Origin: Ignavibacteriales bacterium CG12_big_fil_rev_8_21_14_0_65_30_8
GTDB taxonomy: Bacteria > Bacteroidota > Ignavibacteria > Ignavibacteriales > Ignavibacteriaceae
Assembly: GCA_002783525.1 (NCBI GenBank)
Contig: PFGS01000201.1
Span: 1 to 5,806, forward strand
Length of the DNA: 5,806 nucleotides
Direction of reading: 5' to 3'
Numbering within the stretch: the first letter of the stretch is position 1; each line of letters begins with the position of its first letter. Positions 1 through 5,806 of this stretch are shown one piece after another. Both the position numbers and the translations under genes were made by a program. The notes under the pieces were generated by a model. The model was given only the letters and a program-made list of their open reading frames with translations, ran no database searches and was not told the origin of the DNA.

Positions 1-1
1 G

Positions 2-340
2 GCAAGGGCTTTGATTTTTAATTCAGTACTAATTTTAATAGATAATTCTTTTTCTGAAATGGATAATGAAATAAAATTTGAATTATTTGATCTTATAAAA
101 AATATTTCAAAAAAATATGCTGTCTCTTTTCTTATAAATACAACAAATATTTATGATGCAATTTATTTATCAGAAAATATTTATTTAATGAAAGAAGGGA
201 ATTCTAAATTTTTAAAATCAATAAATCTTTTTGAAGAATGGAAAAACTTAGAGACAGAAGATAGAAGGAACAGACAACAAAAAGTAACAGAAAAAATTAT
301 CAATATTTTTGCAAAAAATAGTTTGAATAATGTACATTAA
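2..340 (+). CDS. ABC transporter ATP-binding protein, C-terminal part, apparently degenerate (5' end outside window)
   Basis: The reading frame is open from the first complete codon at base 2, so the TTG at 11 is internal and the gene begins upstream of the window. The visible 112 residues align by eye with the C-terminal third of an ABC ATPase. ARALIFN (bases 2-22) is the helix that follows the signature motif. VLILIDNSFSEMD (26-64) corresponds to Walker B plus D-loop, usually LLILDEPFSALD. NTTNIYDAIYLSENIYLMKEG (137-199) corresponds to the H-loop and following helix, usually VTHDxxEAIYLSDRIYVMxEG. The Walker B aspartate (41-43) and D-loop aspartate (62-64) are kept. The catalytic glutamate is asparagine (44-46) and the switch histidine is threonine (143-145). 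Such sites are normally needed for ATP hydrolysis, so I infer a weak or inactive ATPase, perhaps partnered with an active subunit. The closing charged tail shows no recognised domain. Walker A and the signature motif are off-window, and the substrate cannot be told. The AIYLS helix recalls nitrate/taurine-type importers, but this is weak. Confidence 0.75.
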   Translation, partial: ARALIFNSVLILIDNSFSEMDNEIKFELFDLIKNISKKYAVSFLINTTNIYDAIYLSENIYLMKEGNSKFLKSINLFEEWKNLETEDRRNRQQKVTEKIINIFAKNSLNNVH

Positions 341-347
341 ATTTTTT

Positions 348-353
348 AAGGGG
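348..353 (+). promoter_or_regulatory. Shine-Dalgarno site of the carboxyltransferase gene
   Basis: AAGGGG lies five bases before the ATG at 359 and is the strongest G-rich stretch in the 18-base gap after the ABC gene. It supports the chosen start. No promoter or terminator is evident in the gap, so readthrough from the upstream gene is likely. Confidence 0.7.
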
Positions 354-358
354 CTTTT

Positions 359-1903
359 ATGACAAAAAAAATTGATGAATTAAGAAAGAAAAAATCAAAA
401 GCAAAATTAGGCGGCGGAAAAGAAAGAATAAAAAAACAGCACGACAAGGGAAAACTTACTGCAAGAGAAAGAATTGAATTACTTGTTGATGAAAATTCAT
501 TTGATGAAATTGATATGTTTGTTATACATCGTGCTAGAGCCTTTGGACTTAATAAACGTCACTATCCAGGGGATGGAGTTGTAACAGGTCTTGCTAAAAT
601 TGATGGAAGACAAATTGCTCTTTACAGCCAAGACTTTACAGTTTTTGGTGGCTCTCTTTCCGAAACGCACTCTGAAAAAATATTAAAGATAATGAGCATT
701 GCTTTAAAGAATGGAATTCCAATAGTTGGACTTAATGATTCTGGTGGTGCAAGGATTCAGGAAGGTGTTGTAAGCCTAGGTGGTTATGCCGATATATTTT
801 TACAAAATACACTGGCATCCGGAGTTGTGCCTCAAATATCCGCAGTGATGGGTGATTGTGCTGGGGGTGCTGTTTATTCCCCGGCAATTACAGATTTTAT
901 ATTTATGGTAAAGAATACAAGCCATATGTTTGTTACTGGTCCAAATGTAGTAAAAACAGTGACACATGAAAAAGTTAGTTTTGAAGATCTGGGTGGTGCT
1001 GTCACACATGCAACTAAAAGCGGAGTTGCACATTTTATATATGAAAATGAAATAGAGACTTTACAAAATATAAGGAAATTACTCAGCTATATTCCTTTAA
1101 ATTTTATGGATCGCCCAAGTGATATTAAATTTGATTTTTCAAAATTAAAAAGCAACACAAAACTAAATGATATAGTTCCTGAACAATCAAACAAACCATA
1201 TGATATGAAAGAAGTTATTTCTTGTCTTGTTGATGATAATGATTTTTTTGAAGTACATAGTGATTTTGCTCAAAATATAATTGTTGGTTTTTCAAGAATA
1301 GGAGGAATGTCAATTGGTATTGTTGCAAATCAACCAATGGTTCTTGCAGGTGTTTTAGATATTGATGCTTCTGTTAAAGGTGCCAGATTTGTAAGATTTT
1401 GTGATGCATTCAATATTCCATTGTTGGTATTAGAAGATGTACCGGGATTTTTACCGGGAACGGCTCAAGAATGGGGAGGTATAATTAAACACGGCGCAAA
1501 ATTACTTTATGCTTTCTGCGAAGCAACAGTACCAAAGGTAACTGTAATTACAAGAAAAGCATATGGCGGTGCTTATGATGTAATGAATTCAAAACACATC
1601 AGAGGCGATTTTAATTTTGCTTGGCCAACGGCTGAGATTGCTGTTATGGGCCCGAAAGGAGCTGTTGAAATAATATTTAAAAAAGAAATTGAAAAAGCAA
1701 AAGATCCAAAAGCAGAATTAGAAAAAAAATTAGCAGAGTATAAAGAAAAATTTACTAATCCTTATATTGCAGCTGAAAGAGGATTTATAGATGATGTTAT
1801 TGAACCGTCAGAAACAAAAATAAAATTAATAAAATCATTTACATTACTTAAAAATAAAGTTGATAAAAATCCTAAGAAAAAACACGGAAATATACCATTG
1901 TAA
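359..1903 (+). CDS. pccB: Propionyl-CoA carboxylase beta subunit (acyl-CoA carboxyltransferase)
   Basis: This 514-residue protein has the usual length and end-to-end motif order of biotin-dependent acyl-CoA carboxyltransferase beta subunits. It transfers carboxylate from biotin to propionyl-CoA, giving methylmalonyl-CoA in the cytoplasm. The N-terminal GGGKERI and KLTARERI stretch (about residues 19-40) is family-typical. The N-terminal crotonase-fold half contains LNDSGGARIQEG and the first oxyanion-hole loop GDCAGGAVYSPA (165-176). The C-terminal half contains EDVPGFLPGTAQE and the second oxyanion-hole loop around G403-G404, followed by KHIRGDFNFAWPTAEIAVMG. Aspartate 407 in GGAYDVM fits, as I recall from Streptomyces structural work, the residue that favours propionyl- over acetyl-CoA. 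The loop reads GDC where I expect GPC. No biotin carboxylase or biotin-carrier gene is visible, so its alpha partner must be elsewhere. The sodium-pump decarboxylase alpha subunit (MmdA) is in the same family and cannot be fully excluded. The ATG has a good Shine-Dalgarno and lies 18 bases after the ABC gene. Confidence 0.92.
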   Translation: MTKKIDELRKKKSKAKLGGGKERIKKQHDKGKLTARERIELLVDENSFDEIDMFVIHRARAFGLNKRHYPGDGVVTGLAKIDGRQIALYSQDFTVFGGSLSETHSEKILKIMSIALKNGIPIVGLNDSGGARIQEGVVSLGGYADIFLQNTLASGVVPQISAVMGDCAGGAVYSPAITDFIFMVKNTSHMFVTGPNVVKTVTHEKVSFEDLGGAVTHATKSGVAHFIYENEIETLQNIRKLLSYIPLNFMDRPSDIKFDFSKLKSNTKLNDIVPEQSNKPYDMKEVISCLVDDNDFFEVHSDFAQNIIVGFSRIGGMSIGIVANQPMVLAGVLDIDASVKGARFVRFCDAFNIPLLVLEDVPGFLPGTAQEWGGIIKHGAKLLYAFCEATVPKVTVITRKAYGGAYDVMNSKHIRGDFNFAWPTAEIAVMGPKGAVEIIFKKEIEKAKDPKAELEKKLAEYKEKFTNPYIAAERGFIDDVIEPSETKIKLIKSFTLLKNKVDKNPKKKHGNIPL

Positions 1904-1939
1904 ATTTTATTTTAAGCTAATTACTACTTCATTTTATAC

Positions 1940-1968
1940 TTGATATAAACTTATATAACAACTATATT
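1940..1968 (+). promoter_or_regulatory. Candidate promoter for the mltD operon
   Basis: TTGATA (1940-1945) and TATATT (1963-1968) are separated by 17 bases, each one mismatch from the sigma-70 boxes. The same bases also partly fit the Bacteroidota pattern TTTG / TAnnTTTG, read as CTTG (1939-1942), 20 bases, then TATATTTA (1963-1970). Transcription would begin near 1975, about 20 bases before the mltD ATG. It is in the only sizeable gap in the window, which supports it, but such boxes arise by chance in AT-rich DNA. Confidence 0.4.
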
Positions 1969-1975
1969 TACAATA

Positions 1976-1985
1976 AGTTATAACT
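1976..1985 (+). promoter_or_regulatory. Ten-base palindrome AGTTATAACT at the expected transcript start
   Basis: AGTTATAACT is a perfect inverted repeat directly downstream of the candidate -10 box. Its position would suit a repressor site or a minor structure at the 5' end of the mRNA. It is short and AT-rich, so chance is a fair explanation and no regulator can be named. Confidence 0.15.
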
Positions 1986-1996
1986 ACGGAATCTAA

Positions 1997-4792
1997 ATGC
2001 ATAAAAAAATTATATCATTATTAATAGTTTTTATTCTTTCAATTATTATTTCTTCATGTGCTACACAAAATGAAATTATTGATAATAAAACTACTGTTCC
2101 TGAAACTCTAAACACCAACCAAATTGTCAATCAATTATTAGAACAAGCAAGACAAGATTATCTTTCAGCGATAGAGAATGTTAAAATAGATAGTGTAATT
2201 GATGCAATTGAGAATTTTGAATCTGCACTAAATATAATTAATAATTTAAGTTACTATCCGGGAATTGAAGATAATGATGCATATTCTGAATTAGAAAATT
2301 CAATTGTTGAAGATTATAAAAATTTAATAAATAAGCTTGATAAAATACCGGATGATGTTTCTATATCGGTTTTAGATGAATGGATGAATAAATCTATTCC
2401 TGAAATTGATCTAAAAATTACTCATCAAAAATCTAATATTAAAAGATTTGAGCCAATAGGTTATAATTATGAAATGCCGTTGGAAATAAATCCTTTGGTT
2501 CAACAATGGTTAGATTATTTTCAGAATAGAGGAAAAGATGTTATAAAAAGATGGTTTGAAAGATCAGGCAGATATTTCCCAATGATGGAAAGAATTTTCA
2601 AAGAAGAAGATGCACCAAGGGAATTGTTATACCTAAGTATGGTTGAAAGTGGTTTAAATCCAAGAGCCAGATCCTGGGCCAGAGCTGTTGGTATGTGGCA
2701 GTTTATTAGAGCAACAGGAAGGCTATATGGTCTTCAATCAGACTTCTACACAGATGGCCGCAGAGATCCGGAACTTTCAACAAGAGCTGCAGCTAGACAT
2801 TTAAAAGATCTTTACAATGAATTAGGCGATTGGTATTTAGCAATTGCAGCATATAATTCAGGTATTGGTTGGGTTAACAGAGCTAAAAGAAATTCAGGCG
2901 GCGATGATTTTTGGTCAATCAGATGGTTTTTACCAAGAGAGACTAGGAATTATGTTCCTCAATATATTGCAGTTTGTCTTATTGCCTCTAATTTAGAAAA
3001 ATATGGAGTTACTGATTTAGAATATAAAACTCCATTTGAATATGATACATTTTTTGTTAAAGAAGCAATTGATATGAATTTTCTTGCTTCAATTGCCGGA
3101 ACAGATGTAAAAACTCTTCAAGAAATGAACCCTGTATTAACACAACAAAGCACACCTACCAAAAAACAAGGTGGATTTAATCTTAAAATTCCAAAAGGAA
3201 CTTTTAATAGTTTTGCAAAAGGGATGCAAAATATTCCGGCTAGTGCTCGTGTTCATTTTCTTTTTCATGTTATAAGAAGAGGTGAAACATTATCAGGCAT
3301 TGCTTACCGGTATGGTATAAGTACAGGCAAATTAGCAGATGCTAATAATATATCTATTCGTTCAAGAATTTATGTCGGTAAAAAATTAAAAATACCTGTT
3401 ATAAATTCCGGTAAAGTAAATTATGCTTACAATCCTGATATTGAAACAGCAGTTAATTCAATTAATAATGATGACGATAAAATTGATGAGAATGTGGAAG
3501 TTGCAATTGATACATCACCACAGATCAATCTTGATTATGAAGTTCCAGAAGGATATTTAGCGGTTAATTATACAGTAAAAAGAAAAGACAGTTTAATTGG
3601 TATTGCAAATTTATTTGAAGCAAGAGTAAGTGATCTAAGGAACTGGAATAATATTCCCTATACTTCATCAGTAATTGTTGGGCAAAAGTTAAAAATATAT
3701 GTACCGAAAGAAAGGAAAGATTTCTTTGCCGAACTAAATGAAAAGAATAAAGATACTTTAATAACTTCGGTCCCTGTGGTTAAAAAAGGAAGGGGAATCT
3801 GGCAATATCACAGAATACGATATGGAGAAAGCTTATCAACAATTGCTGAAAATTACAGAGTTAGTGTTAGCAGCTTAAAAAGATGGAATAATTTAAGAAC
3901 AAGTAGAATTTATGTAGGAAATAGATTAAGAATTTACGGAACTGAAAAAGATATTATAAAAAATAAACCTAAGACTGTTACAAAAATTGTTTCACCACCT
4001 TCAGGAGATGTTATAAATTATATTGTGAAAAAAGGCGACACGATAAGTGAAATTTCTGAGAAGTTTCACATTCCTGTTAGTGATATTAAGGCTTGGAATA
4101 ATTTGAGAACAAGTAGAATAGTTGCCGGTAAGACTTTAAAATTATATGGTAAAAAACAAATAGAGATTACCAACCTTGAAAAAGTTGATAAAGTTACACC
4201 TAAAATAAATAATGATAAAAATATTATTTATTACACAGTTCATAGAGGTGATGAAATAAGTATAATTTCTGAAAAGTTTGCCGTTTCAATTGCAGATATT
4301 AGAAAATGGAATAATTTAAGTTCAAATAAAATTAGAACCGGCGATAAGCTAAAAATTATTTTGAAGTCTAATAAAAATGTTATTCCAGAAATTGATTCAA
4401 AAAAAATATTAACAAAAGAACCTGTAAAAGAAAAAAAGCCAAAAGAAGGTATTTATGTTCTAGTTAAATCAGGTGATACAATTAGTGAAATAGCTGAAAA
4501 ATATTATGTGTCTATTTCAGATATAAAAAAATGGAATAACTTATCCAGTAATAAAATAGTTGCTGGTAAAAAGTTAAATATAATTCCCGGACAACCTCTT
4601 GATCCTAAAAAATTAAATAACAATACAAATTTAATTGTTAAAAATGATAACAATAAGACACATATTGTGAGTAACGGTGAATCTCTTTGGACTATAGCAA
4701 GAAAGTATGATACTTCTATTCAAAAACTAAAAGAAAAAAATTCTTTGGCTTCAAATAAGTTAATTGTTGGCCAAAAACTTATTGTCGAATAA
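1997..4792 (+). CDS. mltD: Membrane-bound lytic murein transglycosylase D-like lipoprotein with seven LysM repeats
   Basis: This 931-residue protein would cleave peptidoglycan glycan strands in the periplasm, forming 1,6-anhydro-muropeptides. It starts with a lipoprotein signal peptide: KK, a hydrophobic stretch, then the lipobox ISSC with lipidated Cys21. Residues 40-150 are helical and TPR-like, with AxxxYxxA patterns. The SLT (goose-lysozyme-like) domain spans about 190-325. It has catalytic Glu217 in SMVESGLNP, GMWQF at 232-236, AAYNSG at 284-289 and RNYVP at 317-321, all family hallmarks. A degenerate LysM-like segment follows (349-401, ending LKIPKG). Seven peptidoglycan-binding LysM repeats then occupy 423-931, joined by Lys/Asn-rich linkers. 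Escherichia coli MltD is about half this length with fewer LysMs, so this is an enlarged form. The ATG at 1997 gives an intact signal peptide; only a weak CGGA (1987-1990) precedes it. It probably heads an operon with the two genes that follow. Confidence 0.93.
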   Translation: MHKKIISLLIVFILSIIISSCATQNEIIDNKTTVPETLNTNQIVNQLLEQARQDYLSAIENVKIDSVIDAIENFESALNIINNLSYYPGIEDNDAYSELENSIVEDYKNLINKLDKIPDDVSISVLDEWMNKSIPEIDLKITHQKSNIKRFEPIGYNYEMPLEINPLVQQWLDYFQNRGKDVIKRWFERSGRYFPMMERIFKEEDAPRELLYLSMVESGLNPRARSWARAVGMWQFIRATGRLYGLQSDFYTDGRRDPELSTRAAARHLKDLYNELGDWYLAIAAYNSGIGWVNRAKRNSGGDDFWSIRWFLPRETRNYVPQYIAVCLIASNLEKYGVTDLEYKTPFEYDTFFVKEAIDMNFLASIAGTDVKTLQEMNPVLTQQSTPTKKQGGFNLKIPKGTFNSFAKGMQNIPASARVHFLFHVIRRGETLSGIAYRYGISTGKLADANNISIRSRIYVGKKLKIPVINSGKVNYAYNPDIETAVNSINNDDDKIDENVEVAIDTSPQINLDYEVPEGYLAVNYTVKRKDSLIGIANLFEARVSDLRNWNNIPYTSSVIVGQKLKIYVPKERKDFFAELNEKNKDTLITSVPVVKKGRGIWQYHRIRYGESLSTIAENYRVSVSSLKRWNNLRTSRIYVGNRLRIYGTEKDIIKNKPKTVTKIVSPPSGDVINYIVKKGDTISEISEKFHIPVSDIKAWNNLRTSRIVAGKTLKLYGKKQIEITNLEKVDKVTPKINNDKNIIYYTVHRGDEISIISEKFAVSIADIRKWNNLSSNKIRTGDKLKIILKSNKNVIPEIDSKKILTKEPVKEKKPKEGIYVLVKSGDTISEIAEKYYVSISDIKKWNNLSSNKIVAGKKLNIIPGQPLDPKKLNNNTNLIVKNDNNKTHIVSNGESLWTIARKYDTSIQKLKEKNSLASNKLIVGQKLIVE
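3041..3199 (+). other. Degenerate LysM-like segment after the SLT domain
   Basis: Residues 349-401 of the transglycosylase keep the skeleton of a LysM: a beta-like start (YDTFFV), then LASIAGTDVKTLQEMNPVL, an extended loop, and the closing strand LKIPKG. The GDT/GES turn is replaced by AIDMN and the loop is lengthened. A similar segment sits between SLT and LysM in other MltD proteins. I infer a structural rather than a glycan-binding role. Confidence 0.5.
3263..4789 (+). repeat. Array of seven LysM repeats within mltD
   Basis: Seven repeats of about 45 residues lie at 3263-3400, 3566-3706, 3803-3940, 4016-4150, 4229-4363, 4451-4588 and 4658-4789. Each follows the LysM plan: V-x-x-GD/GE-S/T-L/I, IA/IS-x-x-F/Y, V-S-x-L/I-x-x-WNN-L, then I-x-x-G-x-x-L-x-I. 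The central four (repeats 3-6) are most alike. Repeats 3 and 4 share WNNLRTSRI, and repeats 5 and 6 share WNNLSSNKI. Repeats 1, 2 and 7 diverge more, repeat 2 having KRKDSL in place of the usual GD/GE turn. This suggests growth from the middle by internal duplication. The array should bind N-acetylglucosamine-containing glycan and hold the enzyme on the wall. Confidence 0.9.
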
Positions 4793-4809
4793 TTATTAAC
4801 TACTCAACT

Positions 4810-4815
4810 AAAAGG
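4810..4815 (+). promoter_or_regulatory. Shine-Dalgarno site of the small exported protein
   Basis: AAAAGG lies five bases before the ATG at 4821, inside the 28-base gap after mltD. It fixes the start. No terminator hairpin is visible between the genes, which supports co-transcription. Confidence 0.6.
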
Positions 4816-4820
4816 TTTTC

Positions 4821-5273
4821 ATGATTTCTAAAATAAAATATACCAGTATTGTATTAATATTTTTTGTATTATTTAGTCAAAACATATTTTCTCAATCAGT
4901 AAATGATAGTCTGACAAATATAAATTCACAAAAAGAATATTTAATTAAGCACAACAATAAAATTAAGGGTGAGATTGACAGTCTAAATATGGTCCTTAAA
5001 AATTTAGATGTTGTACTAAAAGCTAACTTGAAGAATTTATATATACTAAAGTACGGAGAGGAAGATGGAAGTAGAGTTGCTAACAGAAAAGTATGGAAAG
5101 GAATGACAGAACAAATGCTTCAAGACGGTTGGGGAAAAGCAGATACTGTAACCGCAAATTCTTATAAATGGGGACTTTATACTCAATGGACTTACGGCGA
5201 TATTACATTCTTTTTTAAGAATGGAAAACTATTTGAATGGGAAGATAAATCTAAAACCAAAAAAGGTAATTAA
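4821..5273 (+). CDS. Exported small protein with coiled coil and BamE/SmpA-like C-terminal module
   Basis: This 150-residue protein has an N-terminal Sec signal peptide: basic KIK, a hydrophobic core at about residues 8-18, and probable cleavage near FSQS (23-26). There is no lipobox cysteine, so it should be soluble in the periplasm or loosely held at the envelope. Residues about 30-75 are charged with regularly spaced Leu/Ile and likely form a coiled coil. The C-terminal part reads KVWKGMTEQML (90-100), WGKAD (104-108), KWGLYTQWTYGD (116-127) and FFFKNGKLFEW (130-140). That order (GMT, then G-x-P-like turn, then W-x-Y, then a strand ending NGKL) resembles the BamE/SmpA-OmlA fold and uncharacterised Bacteroidota proteins; the usual proline is alanine here. 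Function is unknown. Its place 28 bases after mltD and 2 bases before dus suggests co-expression with envelope maintenance genes. The fold call is by motif only. Confidence 0.75.
   Translation: MISKIKYTSIVLIFFVLFSQNIFSQSVNDSLTNINSQKEYLIKHNNKIKGEIDSLNMVLKNLDVVLKANLKNLYILKYGEEDGSRVANRKVWKGMTEQMLQDGWGKADTVTANSYKWGLYTQWTYGDITFFFKNGKLFEWEDKSKTKKGN
5259..5266 (+). promoter_or_regulatory. Shine-Dalgarno site that supports a TTG start for dus
   Basis: AAAAAAGG lies within the last codons of the preceding gene and ends nine bases before TTG 5276. The dus frame has an in-frame TAA at 5267-5269, so translation cannot start further upstream. The first in-frame ATG (5327) would remove the conserved N-terminal flavin-binding region. 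Together these make the TTG the likely start. Confidence 0.65.
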
Positions 5274-5275
5274 TC

Positions 5276-5806
5276 TTGTTCAAGGTTGGAAAAATAGAAA
5301 AAGAAAAAGCTATTCTACTTGCACCAATGGAGGATGTTACTGATATTTCCTTCAGATTGATATGCAAAGAATTAGGTGTAGATATAGTTTATACTGAGTT
5401 TGTAAATGCAGAAGGATTGGTAAGGGCTTCAGAAAAAACTCATAAAAAATTAAAGATAATTGAAGAAGAAAGACCGGTAGGAATTCAGATATACGGAAGT
5501 AATAATAAATCAATGGTATCGGCTGCAAAAATTGCTGAAGAAGAATCACCAGATTTAATTGACATAAATGCAGGATGCTGGGTGAAAGGTGTAGTGAAAT
5601 TAGGTGCAGGAGCAGGTTTACTGAAAGATCCTGTGTATATGCAAAACCTTGTAAAGGAAGTCATTGATTCAGTTTCATTGCCTGTTACTGTAAAAACAAG
5701 ATTGGGTATTGATCATACTAGTATACAAATTTTGGAAGTAGCAAAAAGGTTGGAAGATGTTGGTGCTGCTGCTCTTACTATTCACTGTAGAACAAGAGTA
5801 ATGGGA
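5276..5806 (+). CDS. dusB: tRNA-dihydrouridine synthase, DusB type (3' end outside window)
   Basis: The first 177 residues of a flavin enzyme that reduces uridines in tRNA to dihydrouridine with NADPH are present; the frame is open to the last base. The FMN-binding start LAPMEDVTDISFR (residues 15-27) opens the TIM barrel. RPVGIQIYGS follows near residues 67-76, then DINAGCWVKGVVKLGAGAGLL. Cys101 there is the catalytic acid that protonates the uracil. PVTVKTRLG supplies Lys140, and TIHCRTR supplies His170, both expected to contact FMN or substrate. The NAGCWVK and HCRTR variants match Bacteroidota-type DusB as I remember it, rather than NMGCPVK and HGRTR. Assignment to DusB rather than DusA or DusC rests on the KVVKxGAGAxLL stretch. 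The start is TTG, two bases after the stop of the preceding gene, so translation is probably coupled. The C-terminal helical tRNA-binding domain is beyond the window. Confidence 0.9.
   Translation, partial: MFKVGKIEKEKAILLAPMEDVTDISFRLICKELGVDIVYTEFVNAEGLVRASEKTHKKLKIIEEERPVGIQIYGSNNKSMVSAAKIAEEESPDLIDINAGCWVKGVVKLGAGAGLLKDPVYMQNLVKEVIDSVSLPVTVKTRLGIDHTSIQILEVAKRLEDVGAAALTIHCRTRVMG

Noticed and set aside
11..340. A complete small gene starting at TTG 11
   Set aside because: The frame is open to the window edge and the residues before the TTG (ARA) continue the ABC ATPase motif, so this is a truncated larger gene.
800..1033. Minus-strand open frame of 77 codons
   Set aside because: It lies wholly inside the well-conserved carboxyltransferase gene, and its Cys/His-rich translation is a by-product of the opposite strand's codons.
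1904..1940. A rho-independent terminator after the carboxyltransferase gene
   Set aside because: The stretch is AT-rich, but I see no GC-containing stem followed by a T run.
3263..4789. A CRISPR array or intergenic tandem repeat
   Set aside because: The periodicity is that of LysM protein repeats in one continuous reading frame; the DNA copies are too diverged and unevenly spaced for CRISPR.
4793..4820. A terminator or separate promoter between mltD and the small exported gene
   Set aside because: The 28 bases contain only the Shine-Dalgarno and no hairpin or paired promoter boxes.
5352..5549. Minus-strand open frame of 65 codons, Leu/Phe-rich
   Set aside because: It is antisense to the conserved dus coding region, and its hydrophobicity reflects reverse-complemented Glu/Lys codons.

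Overview
The window is strongly AT-rich and carries five plus-strand genes packed closely together, with no RNA genes, mobile elements or CRISPR arrays that I can see. The best taxonomic guess is a member of the Bacteroidota/Ignavibacteria (FCB) group. Reasons: the low GC; the dihydrouridine synthase signature reads APMEDVTD and NAGCWVK, as I remember it from Bacteroidota-type DusB rather than proteobacterial APMAGVTD and NMGCPVK; and the lytic transglycosylase is a large lipoprotein with many LysM repeats. This placement is inference, not a search result.

Layout. (1) 2-340: C-terminal end of an ABC transporter ATPase-like protein whose start lies outside the window; its Walker B glutamate and H-loop histidine positions are substituted, so it looks catalytically degenerate. 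(2) 359-1903: complete propionyl-CoA-type acyl-CoA carboxylase carboxyltransferase (beta) subunit with a clear Shine-Dalgarno, 18 bases after the ABC gene. (3) 1904-1996: the only sizeable intergenic gap (93 bases), holding a plausible promoter just upstream of the next gene. (4) 1997-4792: a 931-residue MltD-like membrane-bound lytic transglycosylase lipoprotein with an N-terminal helical region, an SLT catalytic domain, a degenerate LysM-like segment and seven LysM repeats. (5) 4821-5273: a 150-residue exported protein with a predicted coiled coil and a C-terminal BamE/SmpA-like module. (6) 5276-5806: the N-terminal 177 codons of a DusB-like tRNA-dihydrouridine synthase starting at TTG and running off the window.

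The first two genes may be co-transcribed (propionyl/methylmalonyl-CoA metabolism next to a transporter component). The last three, with gaps of 28 and 2 bases, look like a second transcription unit joining cell-wall remodelling, a small envelope protein and tRNA modification. These are mostly housekeeping genes. I found no convincing wholly new system; the points most worth a second look are the degenerate ABC ATPase, the long LysM array, and the small BamE-like protein between mltD and dus.
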